A DNA stretch of 64,000 nucleotides from Methylobacterium hispanicum (GTDB lineage: Bacteria > Pseudomonadota > Alphaproteobacteria > Rhizobiales > Beijerinckiaceae): assembly GCF_022179285.1 (NCBI RefSeq), contig NZ_BPQO01000026.1, forward strand, positions 1 through 64,000. The letters are read 5' to 3'. The position numbers were made by a program, and so were the translations under genes. Below the pieces are notes generated by a model. That model did no database searches. It had not been told where the DNA came from and was given only the letters and a program-made list of their open reading frames with translations. Below, one piece after another: positions 34,500 to 42,951 of the stretch (the stretch's first letter is position 1; every line of letters starts with the position of its first letter).

Positions 34500-34988
34500 A
34501 TGAATGTTCTCGGCCGCCTCTTCGTGGCATGCCTCGCCCTGCTGCTGGCGATCCCGGCCGGCGCGGGCGTGCTCGTCCTCGCCCTGGTGCTCGACCCGGT
34601 GGCGGGCGCGTGGCTCACCGCGGGGGCGCTGGCCGGCATCGACGGGGCGCTCGCCGACCTCTCCGCGGGGCTGCCGCCGGAGGGGCTTGCGCTGCTGCTG
34701 GCGGGCCTCGCCCAGGTGCTGTTCTGGCTCCTCGTCGTGCCACCGCTGCTCGTCGCGGCCGTCGGCGAGACCCTGCGCCTGCGCGGCTCCGCCTGGTACG
34801 GGCTCGGCTGCGGCCTGCTCACGGCGGCGCTGCCCTGGCTCGGTCGGGGCGCCGCCCGGCTCGGCAGCGCGCCGCTGGCCGAGGCGCGGCTGACCGCGGT
34901 CCTGTTCCTCGCAGGGGCCGCCGCCGGCCTCGTCTACTGGCTGGTCGCGGGCCGGCATGCGGGCCCGGGAGAGCTCCGCCGGGGCTGA
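34500..34988 (+). CDS. Hypothetical four-helix membrane protein
   Basis: A 162-residue inner-membrane protein with about four hydrophobic segments and a short charged tail; no conserved motif is recognised. The ATG at 34500 gives an N-terminal membrane segment starting MNVLGRLFVACLALLLAI. It may belong to a small family restricted to Methylobacterium and relatives. Its neighbours give no hint of a role. Confidence 0.7.
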   Translation: MNVLGRLFVACLALLLAIPAGAGVLVLALVLDPVAGAWLTAGALAGIDGALADLSAGLPPEGLALLLAGLAQVLFWLLVVPPLLVAAVGETLRLRGSAWYGLGCGLLTAALPWLGRGAARLGSAPLAEARLTAVLFLAGAAAGLVYWLVAGRHAGPGELRRG

Positions 34989-35143
34989 GCGAGGTCCGCA
35001 CGTTCGAGACGCGCGCCGAGGGGTTCGCGCGTGACGATTCCGTGTCGTTGCGCACGCCGTGGCCGCGGGGGCGGGATGCCCGTGGCTCTGACGGCCGTCC
35101 AACCTTGACGGGAGCCATCGGGGCCGCCCGACAAGGGGACGCG

Positions 35144-36025
35144 ATGACCGGATTCGGCTCGAACCTGCGCGGCTGCGCGCGGGCTGTGCTCGCCGCTTGG
35201 CTCGTCGCCGCCGGCGGCCCGGCGCTCGCCGCCTCCGCGGCCCAGCCCGGCCAGACGGTCGGCCTGCCGGTCGGCGCCCAGCTTCCGGTGGGCCTCTACT
35301 TCGTCAACCTGTCGAGCTTCGGCGTCCGCGGGACCCTGCCGCGCGAGTCCGCGACGAACGTCAACCTGCCGACCTTCGCCTGGGCGACGCCCTGGACCGT
35401 CGCGGGGGCGCGGCTGCAGTTCTTCTTCACCCAGCCGGTGGCCGCCGCGAGCCCGCAGGGCACCCCCTACCAGAGCGGCATCGGCCAGCCGCTGCTCGCC
35501 GCCCAGCTCGCCTGGGATCTCGGGGGCGACCTCGGCGTGAGCTACCTGTTCGGCGGCTACCTGCCGATCGAGACCCGCTTCCTGACCCAGTCGGCCTCGC
35601 TCAGCCACCGCTTCGCGGCGAGCTACACCGGCAACGACTGGAACCTGACCGCGAACCTCCTCTACGGCGTCTTCATCGACGCGCGCTCGCCCTTCGGCAC
35701 CCTCTACCCCGACTACCTGAACCTCGATCTCACGGCGACGCGGAAGTTCGGCAAGTGGCAGGTCGGCGCGGTGGCCTTCGGATCCACCGACCTGCCGACC
35801 GGCGTGGCGCGCTACCGGGCCCAGGGGCAGGTCGCGGTGGGCGGCCTCGTCGGCTACAATTTCGGGCCGGTCAACCTGCAGGCCTACGTCACCCGCGACG
35901 TGATCGAGCGCAACTACGGCGGCCGCGAGATTCGCGGCTGGCTGCGTGCCATCGTGCCCCTCTACCAAGACAAGGGCGAGGCCGAGCCCAATCGCACCCT
36001 CGTGACGCGACGGCAGGCGGAGTAG
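35144..36025 (+). CDS. Outer-membrane transporter-like protein (phenol MetA-pathway family)
   Basis: A 293-residue exported protein. The signal peptide ends in ALAASA, and the mature chain has alternating amphipathic strands, many aromatic residues at strand ends and Gly/Asn/Asp turns, consistent with a beta-barrel. The pattern (LYFVNLSSFG, ATPW, LLAAQLAWDLGGDLGVSYLFGG) matches the transporter family named after the meta pathway of phenol degradation, whose members are often annotated simply as transporters. A hydrophobic-compound pore is likely, but no catabolic genes flank it. The ATG at 35144 has AAGGGGAC upstream. Confidence 0.78.
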   Translation: MTGFGSNLRGCARAVLAAWLVAAGGPALAASAAQPGQTVGLPVGAQLPVGLYFVNLSSFGVRGTLPRESATNVNLPTFAWATPWTVAGARLQFFFTQPVAAASPQGTPYQSGIGQPLLAAQLAWDLGGDLGVSYLFGGYLPIETRFLTQSASLSHRFAASYTGNDWNLTANLLYGVFIDARSPFGTLYPDYLNLDLTATRKFGKWQVGAVAFGSTDLPTGVARYRAQGQVAVGGLVGYNFGPVNLQAYVTRDVIERNYGGREIRGWLRAIVPLYQDKGEAEPNRTLVTRRQAE

Positions 36026-36170
36026 CATCGGCCGTCCGCGGACTCCTCTCCCGGGGATGGGCCCGCCGCGCGCGACCCGCAGACCGAGGGATCGGCCGAT
36101 TCCGAGGCGAATCGGCCGACCCGATGGTATGGGGAGCGCGCGGCTCCGGGCGGGCCGAGGGGGGGTGACG

Positions 36171-36779
36171 ATGAGCGAGGGACTGGACCATGCGGCGGTC
36201 CGCGCCCATTACGGCGCGCCGACAGAGCGCTCGCAGGCCAAGCAGCTCGACCGGATCGACCGGCACGCCCGCGCCTTCATCGCGCTCTCGCCCTTCTGCG
36301 TCGTCGCCTCGGCGGACGCTGCGGGGCGCTGCGACGCCACCCCCCGCGGGGACGCGCCGGGCTTCGTCGCCGTCGCGGACACGCGCACGCTCCTCCTTCC
36401 GGACCGGCCCGGCAACCGCCGCGTCGACACGATGCTGAACGTGGCCGAGAATCCCTGGATCGGCCTGCTGTTCCTCGTGCCGGGGATCCAGGAGACCCTG
36501 CGGGTCAACGGGCGGGCCGAGATCGTCACCGATCCGGACGCGCTCGCCCCGCTCGCCGCCCAGGGCAAGCTCCCCTGCGCCGTGTTGCGGGTGCGCGTCG
36601 AGGAGGTGTTCTTCCACTGCGGCAAGGCCGTGATCCGCTCCGACCTCTGGACGCGCGGGGCCGGCCGGCGGCCGGACTTCCCGACGCTCGGGCAGATCTT
36701 CGCCGACCAGATCGCGGGCGCAGACGCCGCCGAGACCGACCGCTCCATCGAGGACGGCTACCGCAACCGGTTGTACTGA
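36171..36779 (+). CDS. Pyridoxamine 5'-phosphate oxidase family FMN-binding protein
   Basis: A 202-residue split-barrel protein resembling the MSMEG_1061-type subfamily of PPOX proteins: SPFCVVASADAAGRCDATPRGD, then LLLPDRPGNRRVD, and WIGLLFLVPGIQETLRVNGRAEI. These bind FMN or F420-like cofactors and act as small-molecule reductases or oxidases; substrates are mostly unknown, and true pyridoxamine oxidase activity is unlikely. A GGGGGGTGACG leader precedes the ATG at 36171. It converges on the PRC-barrel gene with 15 bp between stops. Confidence 0.87.
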   Translation: MSEGLDHAAVRAHYGAPTERSQAKQLDRIDRHARAFIALSPFCVVASADAAGRCDATPRGDAPGFVAVADTRTLLLPDRPGNRRVDTMLNVAENPWIGLLFLVPGIQETLRVNGRAEIVTDPDALAPLAAQGKLPCAVLRVRVEEVFFHCGKAVIRSDLWTRGAGRRPDFPTLGQIFADQIAGADAAETDRSIEDGYRNRLY

Positions 36780-36794
36780 GGGCCGGGGGCCCGC

Positions 36795-37229
36795 TCAGGC
36801 CGGCACGCGGCGGTTGCCGTACCACTCGTCGACGCGCCCGCCGTAACCGGGCTGCGCGAAGGCGTCCTCGCCGGGGCCGTGGCTCGGCGCGCCCGCGAGC
36901 GCGCCGGGATCGATATCGACCACGTATCCGCCGAGCTCGGTGCTGTAGGTCAGCGCCCGCCAGGGCAGGGGATGGTGGTTCTCGCCCAGACCCAGGAAGC
37001 CGCCGAAGGCCAGCACCGCGTAGGCGACCTGGCCCGAGACCTTGTCGACCATGAAGTTGTGCACCGTGCCGAGATGCTCGCCCCGCCGGTCGTAGACGGC
37101 CGTGCCCTCCACCTTGTTCGAGGCGATCAGGCGCGCGGTCTCGTCGATCGCCACCGGCTCGGCGGCGGGATCGAGCTCCATCGACCCAGGCTTCCGGATG
37201 GCGCGCTCGTTCGGCAGGTCGGTGGGCAT
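36795..37229 (-). CDS. PRC-barrel domain protein
   Basis: A 144-residue soluble protein with a PRC-barrel domain (about residues 32-110; IASNKVEGTAVYDRRGEHLG, then LPWRALTYS and YVVDID). Such domains occur in photosynthetic reaction-centre H subunits and RimM, and small stand-alone copies are abundant and often stress-induced in alphaproteobacteria. No partner can be inferred. The ATG at 37229 is the first in frame with the domain. It is divergent from the SWIB gene; the 357-bp space between carries an EcfG-type promoter facing SWIB. Confidence 0.85.
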   Translation of the reverse strand: MPTDLPNERAIRKPGSMELDPAAEPVAIDETARLIASNKVEGTAVYDRRGEHLGTVHNFMVDKVSGQVAYAVLAFGGFLGLGENHHPLPWRALTYSTELGGYVVDIDPGALAGAPSHGPGEDAFAQPGYGGRVDEWYGNRRVPA

Positions 37230-37586
37230 GTGGCAATCCGCGCAGGTCGATGTCCGGGCGATGTCGGGGCGATGTCGGGACGGCGTCCCGGGCCGCCGGC
37301 CGGGTGTTAAGCGCGCGAGCGGCGGTGGCGGTTCCGCGTCGCGGCGCCGTCACGGACGGGCTCCGGATCGGGGGCGGCGCCCCACCTGGCGCCGGGCCTG
37401 CGCAATCCCCGCCGTGGACGGACGTCGATCGCCTCTGGCGCGCGCGCCGCTTGCGCTGTGGATGAGCAGGCCTCCGCCACCGCTTTCCCCTTGGAACGCT
37501 GGCCGCACGGCTTAGTTGTTGCTGCTATGCTGCCCCGGCTGTGGTCCCATCGTCCGGGTCCGCGGCCCGTGAAGCGGAGGAATTCC
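37230..37586. other. Divergent promoter interval between PRC-barrel and SWIB genes
   Basis: No gene is supported in this 357-bp stretch. The main signal is a GGAAC-N17-GTT promoter at 37493-37517 directed at the SWIB gene. I see no matching promoter in the PRC-barrel direction. A repeated motif, cgatgtc with ggggc or cggga, at 37250-37280 is probably chance in GC-rich DNA. Confidence 0.5.
37493..37517 (+). promoter_or_regulatory. Putative EcfG-type promoter of the SWIB gene (GGAAC-N17-GTT)
   Basis: GGAAC at 37493-37497 and GTT at 37515-37517 with 17 bp between, 69 bp before the ATG. Distance to the gene, spacing and the known general-stress role of such promoters in Methylobacterium make this the better of the two candidates in the window. 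Confidence 0.6.
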
Positions 37587-37922
37587 ATGGCGACCAAGAC
37601 GACGGACAAGGCGAAGAAGGCGGCGCCCGAGGCTGGCAAGGCCGCCCCGAAGGCGACCAAGGCCGAGGGCGGCACCAAGCCGAACGCCCTGCAGCAGCCC
37701 CTGAAGCCGTCGGCCGAGCTCGGCGCCATCGTCGGCACCGATCCGCTGCCGCGCGGCGAGGTGGTCAGCAAGGTGTGGGACTACATCAAGAAGCACAATC
37801 TTCAGAACCCGGAGAACAAGCGCGAGATCGTCGCCGACGACAAGCTCAAGAAGGTCTTCGGCAAGGACAAGTGCACGATGTTCGAGATGAACAAGCACCT
37901 CGCCGCGCACCTCAAGTCCTGA
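37587..37922 (+). CDS. SWIB/MDM2 domain protein
   Basis: A 111-residue protein with a Lys/Ala-rich basic N terminus (about 30 residues) followed by a SWIB/MDM2-like domain (LKPSAELGAIVGTDPLPR, KVWDYIKKHNLQNPENKR, KCTMFEMNKHLAAHL). In eukaryotes the domain belongs to chromatin remodellers; in chlamydiae it is fused to topoisomerase; stand-alone bacterial copies with a basic tail are presumably DNA-binding or nucleoid-associated. The ATG at 37587 has a strong GCGGAGGAATTCC ribosome binding site. The stress-type promoter upstream suggests induction in stationary phase or stress. Confidence 0.9.
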   Translation: MATKTTDKAKKAAPEAGKAAPKATKAEGGTKPNALQQPLKPSAELGAIVGTDPLPRGEVVSKVWDYIKKHNLQNPENKREIVADDKLKKVFGKDKCTMFEMNKHLAAHLKS

Positions 37923-37964
37923 GGCGAAACCCCGGACGCGCGCTCGTTCGCAGGACCGTTCCGG

Positions 37965-37984
37965 GCGGCCGCAGCCGCGGCCGC
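37965..37984. repeat. GC hairpin between convergent SWIB and MFS genes
   Basis: Perfect inverted repeat gcggccgc-agcc-gcggccgc in the 154-bp gap after the SWIB gene. It differs in sequence from the polypurine/polypyrimidine palindromes elsewhere, but it fills the same kind of site between two convergent 3' ends. Confidence 0.6.
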
Positions 37985-38076
37985 GCTTGGGCCGCGATGC
38001 CGGCCGCCCCGCAAGGGCCCGCCTCTGACCGGAGCCCCGGGAGCTGCCGGTCCTCCCGTGCGCGCCGATCGCCTCC

Positions 38077-39504
38077 CTAGCGCTCGGGCGTCCGCCGCAG
38101 GACGCTGGTGACGATCCCGGCGAGTGCCAGAAGCACGGCACACCAGAGCGAGACGCCGATGGCCGCGTCCGCCCCGCGCCCGTGCGTCAATCCGAACACC
38201 ACCGCCACCAGCGCCGCCCCGAGGGACTGTCCGGTGAGGCGGGCCGTCGATTGCATGCCGCTGGCGCCCCCGCTGCGCTCGCGCGGGGCGGCCGTGATGA
38301 TGACGCGGTTGTTCGGCGACTGGAACAGGCCGAAGCCGAACCCGCAGAGCACGAGGCGCCAGACGATGTCGAGGGTGGCGGGCTCGGGCGGCAGCAGCGC
38401 CACGGCCGCGAGGCCCGCCGCCATCACGGCGAGCCCGAGCCCGCCGAGCAGCCCCGGCGGGTAGCGGTCGGCGAGCCGCCCCGAGATCGGCGCAGCGATC
38501 GCGATGGCGAGCGGCCAGGGCGTCAGCAGGAAGCCGGCCTGCGTGCCGGAGAGATGCAGAACGTCCTGGAAGTAGAAGGGTAGGGCGATGTAGGCGATGA
38601 GCTGCGCCGAGAAGGCCAGGATCGAGGAGGCCATCGACAGCGCGAAGGCCGGGATCCGCATGAGATCGACCGGCAGGAGCGGCGCGGGCAGCCGCATCTG
38701 CCGGCGCACGAAGACGGTGCCGACGACGAGCGCGCCGGCGAGTTCGGCGAGCGCCTGCGGCCGCCGCGCGGGCTCGCCGAGTCCGTCGATGCCGACGATG
38801 AGGAGACCGAATGTCAGCGCGTTGAGCCCAGCGCTGACCCAATCGAAGCGCCGGCCGTTGCGGGGCGTGGCCGGCAGAGTGCGGGAGGCGACCGCCAGCG
38901 CCAGCAGCCCGACCGGGATGTTCACGAGGAACAGCCAGGGCCATGCGGCGACGGACAGGAGCGCCGCCGCGACCGTCGGACCGGCCGCCGAGGCCACCGC
39001 CACCACCAGGGCGACGTTGCCGACGCCCCGCCCGATCATCCGGTGCGGGTAGATGAAGCGCACCAGCGCGATGTTCACGCTCATCACGCCCGCCGCCCCA
39101 AGCCCCTGCGCGATGCGGCCGAGGACCAGCAGGTCGAGGGTGGGCGCCAGCGCGCAGGCGAGCGAGGCCGCGACGAAGACCGCGAGCCCGCCGAGATAGA
39201 CCGGCCTATAGCCCAGGATGTCGCCGAGCGAGGCCAGCGGCAGCAGCGCGGCCGTCACCGCGATCTGGTAGGCGTTGACCACGAAGATCGCCTCGCCGGC
39301 CGAGACCGAGAGGTCGCGCGCCATCACGGGCAGCGCCACGTTGACGATGGCCCCGTCGAGCACCGCCATGGTCATGGCGAGCGCGATCGCCAGCATGGCG
39401 AGCAGCCGCTCGCGCACCGGCAGCCCGTCCTGGGTGCTGTCCCGGGAGTCGCCCCGGGAGCTGCCCCGGAAGCCGCCCTCTGCCTGCCCGGCCGCTTCGG
39501 CCAT
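38077..39504 (-). CDS. MFS drug efflux transporter, DHA2 (EmrB/QacA) type
   Basis: A 475-residue inner-membrane proton antiporter with the family start LDGAIVNVALPVMARDLSVS, the motif ASLGDILGYRPVYLGG for the cytoplasmic loop 2-3, and about 14 hydrophobic helices. Members export drugs, dyes or solvents. No HlyD-type adaptor gene is adjacent, so it probably exports only to the periplasm. The first 30 residues are polar, with Asp/Ser/Gly-rich repeats from a duplicated cccgggagtcgcc-like DNA motif. The ATG at 39504 is the family-consistent start. Confidence 0.88.
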   Translation of the reverse strand: MAEAAGQAEGGFRGSSRGDSRDSTQDGLPVRERLLAMLAIALAMTMAVLDGAIVNVALPVMARDLSVSAGEAIFVVNAYQIAVTAALLPLASLGDILGYRPVYLGGLAVFVAASLACALAPTLDLLVLGRIAQGLGAAGVMSVNIALVRFIYPHRMIGRGVGNVALVVAVASAAGPTVAAALLSVAAWPWLFLVNIPVGLLALAVASRTLPATPRNGRRFDWVSAGLNALTFGLLIVGIDGLGEPARRPQALAELAGALVVGTVFVRRQMRLPAPLLPVDLMRIPAFALSMASSILAFSAQLIAYIALPFYFQDVLHLSGTQAGFLLTPWPLAIAIAAPISGRLADRYPPGLLGGLGLAVMAAGLAAVALLPPEPATLDIVWRLVLCGFGFGLFQSPNNRVIITAAPRERSGGASGMQSTARLTGQSLGAALVAVVFGLTHGRGADAAIGVSLWCAVLLALAGIVTSVLRRTPER

Positions 39505-39647
39505 CCTGTACGCGCTCCGCCGCTGCGGTGGGGTCGCCCTCCTGTCGCCGACAGGGTGCCTCCCGTCGAGGCGGGCGATGTGCCCTATGTCACCCCGCGC
39601 GCCGCGATCGATGCGTTCTGCCGGGCGCGGACCGAACCGGAGCCGAC

Positions 39648-40664
39648 ATGCGCCGTACCGCCCTGTTTCCCGCCCTCTGCCTCGCCCTCTGCGCGCCTCT
39701 CGCGCTCGCGCTGCCAGCCGCCGCGCAGGCGCCCGAGCCGCTCGGCATCGCGCTGGAGGGCTTCGCCTACCCGTACCCGGTCGCCTACCTGCCGCTGAGC
39801 CGCGACGGCGAGGCCCAGCGCCTCGCCTACATGGACGTGGCCCCGCTGGGCACGCCGAATGGCCGCACGGTGCTGCTGCTCCACGGGCGCAACTTCCCGT
39901 CGAGCTACTGGGCGCCGGTGATCGCCGCGCTCGCGGGCGCGGGCTACCGGGTGGTGGCGCCCGACCAACTCGGCTTCGGCAAGTCGGCCAAGCCCGTCGG
40001 GCCCTTCACCTTCGACCGCATGGCCGCCGACACCGCCGCGCTCCTCGACGCCCTGGGTCTGCGCCGGGTGGACGTGGTGGCCCACTCGATGGGGGGCATG
40101 CTCGCCGTGCGGCTTGCCCGCAACGCGCCGGAGCGGGTTAACAGCCTCGTCCTGGAGGCGCCGATCGGGCTGGAGGATTACCGCTTCAGCGTGCCGCCGG
40201 TCGCGGACGACGTGCTGCTGAAGCGCGAGGGCGATCTCACCGCCGCGGCCTACCGGAAGCAGCTGATGACGAGCTACGCCCTTTCCCTGCCGGAATCGAC
40301 GATCGAGCCCTTCGTGGAGATCCGCGAGCGGGTGAAGGGCTCGGGCGAGTACCCGCGTTGGCTCCGGTCCTTCGTGAACTCCTACCAGGCGATCTGGGGC
40401 CAGCCGGTGGTGCACGAGATCCCGCTGGTGCAGGCGCCGACCCTGTTCCTGATGGGCGGCAACGACCGCAACGCCCCCGGCAAGCCCTACGCCCCGCCGG
40501 ATCTCGCCGCGCAGATGGGGCACAACGTCGAGAACGCGCAAGCGCTCGCCGCCCGGATGCCGAAGGGCCAAGCGGAGGTGTTCGACGGCGTCGGCCACCT
40601 CGTCCACATGGAGGCCACCGACCGCTTCAACGCCCGGGTGCTGGAGTTCCTCGACGGGCATTGA
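39648..40664 (+). CDS. Exported alpha/beta hydrolase
   Basis: A 338-residue hydrolase with a signal peptide (ending PAAAQA) and a full alpha/beta-hydrolase core: oxyanion-side LLLHGRNFPSSYW, nucleophile elbow VAHSMGGM, an acid after strand 6 (GGNDRNAPG) and the catalytic histidine in GVGHLVHMEA. It is periplasmic and could act on esters, lactones or peroxy-acids; the substrate is unknown. The ATG at 39648 gives a normal signal peptide, while the frame extends to 39528 without conserved sequence. It ends in front of a palindrome that separates it from metW. Confidence 0.88.
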   Translation: MRRTALFPALCLALCAPLALALPAAAQAPEPLGIALEGFAYPYPVAYLPLSRDGEAQRLAYMDVAPLGTPNGRTVLLLHGRNFPSSYWAPVIAALAGAGYRVVAPDQLGFGKSAKPVGPFTFDRMAADTAALLDALGLRRVDVVAHSMGGMLAVRLARNAPERVNSLVLEAPIGLEDYRFSVPPVADDVLLKREGDLTAAAYRKQLMTSYALSLPESTIEPFVEIRERVKGSGEYPRWLRSFVNSYQAIWGQPVVHEIPLVQAPTLFLMGGNDRNAPGKPYAPPDLAAQMGHNVENAQALAARMPKGQAEVFDGVGHLVHMEATDRFNARVLEFLDGH

Positions 40665-40668
40665 CGCG

Positions 40669-40700
40669 CCCTCCCTCCGCCCTCAGAGGGGGGAGGAAGG
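40669..40700. repeat. Imperfect palindrome between convergent hydrolase and metW
   Basis: Degenerate member of the polypyrimidine/polypurine palindrome family (ccctccctccgc ... cagaggggggagga). It fills most of the 84-bp gap between two convergent stop codons, the same placement as the copies at 27807 and 62701. Confidence 0.6.
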
Positions 40701-40748
40701 ACGGCTCGGTTCATGCCCCGCGCACCCGGAGCGGTCCACAGGACGCCG

Positions 40749-41456
40749 CTACCGGCCCCCGGCCGCGCCGTCCCGCCGCAGCAGGAACACACCCTGCGCG
40801 CCGATCAGGTTCCAGAACCACCAGGGCATCGCGAAGCGCATCGGACGCCCGCGCGCGTCCAGCGCCGCGGCGGTCTCGATCTTGGCGCCGACGGTCCGGC
40901 ACAGGCCGACGAAGTCGCGGATGGTGCAGTGGTGGATGTTGGGCGTCTCGTACCACGCCTCCGGCAGGATCTCGGTCACCGGCATCCGCCCGCGGAAGGC
41001 GAGTTCGGCCCGCACCCGCCAGTGCCCGAAATTCGGGAAGGAGATGATCACCTGCCGGCCGATGCGCAGCAGGTGCTCCAGCACGATCCGGGGGTTGCGG
41101 GTCGCCTGGATGGTCTGGGACAGGACCACCACGTCGAAGGCGTCGTCGGGGTAGGCGGCCAGATCCGTGTCGGCATCGCCCTGGATCACCGAGAGGCCGC
41201 GCGCCAGGCAGGCGTTCACGCCCGCCCGCGACAGCTCGATCCCGCGCCCGTCCACGCCGCGCCGGTCGCGCAGCAGCGCCAGCAGGGTGCCGTCGCCGCA
41301 GCCGATGTCGAGCACCCGTGCGCCGGGGGGCACGAAGCCCAGCACGACGAGGTGGTCGACGCGCGCGTCCCCCTCGCCGCCCTCGCGCGGCAGGGCCTCG
41401 GTCGCGTCCCAGGGTGCGTCGGCCGCCGCCCGCCCGCTCACGGTCCGCGCGCTCAT
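40749..41456 (-). CDS. metW: Methionine biosynthesis protein MetW
   Basis: A 235-residue methyltransferase-fold protein with the SAM-binding motif VLDIGCGDGTLLALL and the MetW signatures VLSQTIQATRNP, IGRQVIISFPNFGHWRVR and YETPNIHHCTIRDF. MetW is required together with MetX in many proteobacteria, where the pair makes the O-acyl-homoserine intermediate; its own reaction is less clear. The start ATG at 41456 overlaps the metX stop (ATGA), so expression is coupled. About 30 N-terminal residues precede the core. Confidence 0.94.
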   Translation of the reverse strand: MSARTVSGRAAADAPWDATEALPREGGEGDARVDHLVVLGFVPPGARVLDIGCGDGTLLALLRDRRGVDGRGIELSRAGVNACLARGLSVIQGDADTDLAAYPDDAFDVVVLSQTIQATRNPRIVLEHLLRIGRQVIISFPNFGHWRVRAELAFRGRMPVTEILPEAWYETPNIHHCTIRDFVGLCRTVGAKIETAAALDARGRPMRFAMPWWFWNLIGAQGVFLLRRDGAAGGR

Positions 41457-42667
41457 AGCCCGCGCGCCCGGGCGGCGGCGTCGATGAAGCCCTTGGCGGC
41501 GGAGTACATCGCCGGCTCGTCGAGCAGGAAGGCGTCGTGGCCCTTGTCGCTCTCGACCTCCACGAAGGCGACGGGCGCGGAGGCCGCGTTGAGAGCGTGC
41601 ACGATGGCGCGGGATTCCCGCGTCGGGAACAGCCAGTCGGAGGTGAAGGACATCACGCAGAACCGCGTCCTGGTGCCCCGGAAGGCGTTGGCGAGCACGC
41701 CGCCATGATCCTCGGCGAGGTCGAAATAGTCCATCGCCCGGGTCAGATAGAGGTAGGCGTTGGCGTCGAACCGCTCGACGAAGCTGACGCCCTGGTGGCG
41801 CAGGTAGCTCTCCACCTGGAAGTCGGCGCTGAACGAGAAGGTCGGCGCGCTGCCGGCCTGGAAGCGGCGCCCGAACTTGCGGTGGAGCGCTGCCTCCGAC
41901 AGGTAGGTGATGTGCGCGCCCATCCGGGCGACGCCGAGCCCCTTGGTCGGCCGCTTGCCCGCCTCGAGGTAGCGCCCGTCCGCCCAGGCCGGGTCGGCCA
42001 TGATCGCCTGCCGGCCGACCTCGTGGAAGGCGATGTTCTGGGCCGAGTGGCGCGGCCCCGTGGCGATCGGCATCGCGGCGAAGACGCGCTCGGGGTAGAG
42101 CGCCGCCCATTGCAGCACCTGCATCCCGCCCATCGAGCCGCCGATGCAGAGGAACAGGTCGCGGATGCCGAGATGCTCGACGAGCATCGCCTGGGCCCGG
42201 ACCATGTCGCGGATGGTGACGAGGGGGAAGTCCGGGCCGTAGGGCCGGCCCGTCGCCGGGTCGAGCGAGGCCGGGCCGGTCGAGCCCATGCAGGAGCCGA
42301 TCACGTTCGAGCAGACCACGAAGTAGCGGTCGGTGTCGACGGGCTTGCCGGGTCCCACCAGCGTCTCCCACCAGCCGGGCTTGGCGGTGACCGGATGGCG
42401 GTGGGCGAAGTGCTGGTCGCCGGTGAGCGCGTGGCAGATCAGCACCGCGTTGGAGCGGTCGGCGTTGAGCGTGCCGGCGGTCTGGTAGGCGATCTGGAAC
42501 GGGCTCAGGTTCACCCCGGCATCCATCGCGAGCGGCCGGTCGGGCCCGAAATGGGCGACCGGGCTCTGCGGCTCCAGGGCCTGGCTGCGCTCCGGGCTCG
42601 GGCGCATCCCGCGGCCGGGTTCCGCTGCGGGAGCCGGCCTCAGGGCGGTGTCGGGGGCGTTGTCCAT
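41453..42667 (-). CDS. metX: Homoserine O-acyltransferase MetX
   Basis: A 404-residue alpha/beta-hydrolase-fold enzyme that transfers an acetyl or succinyl group to homoserine, the first step of methionine synthesis. The nucleophile is in GGSMGGMQVLQWA, and the catalytic histidine is in SDKGHDAFLLDE; the family opening NAVLICHALTGDQH is clear. The first 50 residues are a poorly conserved leader. Acetyl versus succinyl specificity cannot be told by eye. The leader RNA contains a GC-rich hairpin 18 to 51 nt before the ATG. I found no clear SAM-II riboswitch, which often controls metX in this class. Confidence 0.94.
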   Translation of the reverse strand: MDNAPDTALRPAPAAEPGRGMRPSPERSQALEPQSPVAHFGPDRPLAMDAGVNLSPFQIAYQTAGTLNADRSNAVLICHALTGDQHFAHRHPVTAKPGWWETLVGPGKPVDTDRYFVVCSNVIGSCMGSTGPASLDPATGRPYGPDFPLVTIRDMVRAQAMLVEHLGIRDLFLCIGGSMGGMQVLQWAALYPERVFAAMPIATGPRHSAQNIAFHEVGRQAIMADPAWADGRYLEAGKRPTKGLGVARMGAHITYLSEAALHRKFGRRFQAGSAPTFSFSADFQVESYLRHQGVSFVERFDANAYLYLTRAMDYFDLAEDHGGVLANAFRGTRTRFCVMSFTSDWLFPTRESRAIVHALNAASAPVAFVEVESDKGHDAFLLDEPAMYSAAKGFIDAAARARGL

Positions 42668-42684
42668 GACCGTTCGTCTGGCGG

Positions 42685-42718
42685 GCGCGCCCCTGGGAAG
42701 AGCACGTGCAGGGCGCGC
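42685..42718 (-). promoter_or_regulatory. Hairpin in the metX mRNA leader
   Basis: On the transcript, gcgcgccctg (42718-42709) can pair with caggggcgcgc (42695-42685, one bulged base) around a 13-nt loop. It ends 17 nt before the metX ATG, where it would overlap or abut the ribosome binding site. It may regulate translation, or it may just reflect GC-rich sequence. Confidence 0.4.
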
Positions 42719-42951
42719 GGCACGTTCGTGTGACCGCCGGAGGTAGTATGCGGGGCCGGGGGCGTCAACGAAAGGGCAGACCTGCGCGTGCCGTTCAGGA
42801 TCCCGGCGCGGCGCGCGGGCGGCCCGGCCGGCGGGTATCGCGCCGTTAAGGCTAACCTCGCGTCGGAGCGCGCCTTTTCCGGATTCTTCACCGCCCCCGG
42901 ACGGGAATGGCGGGCCGGAGGGCTGCTTGTCCCCGCCGGCCAGGGCGTCCG

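Noticed and set aside
42668..42951. SAM-II riboswitch in front of metX
   Set aside because: I looked for the pseudoknot pattern usual in alphaproteobacteria and did not find it; only a plain hairpin is visible.
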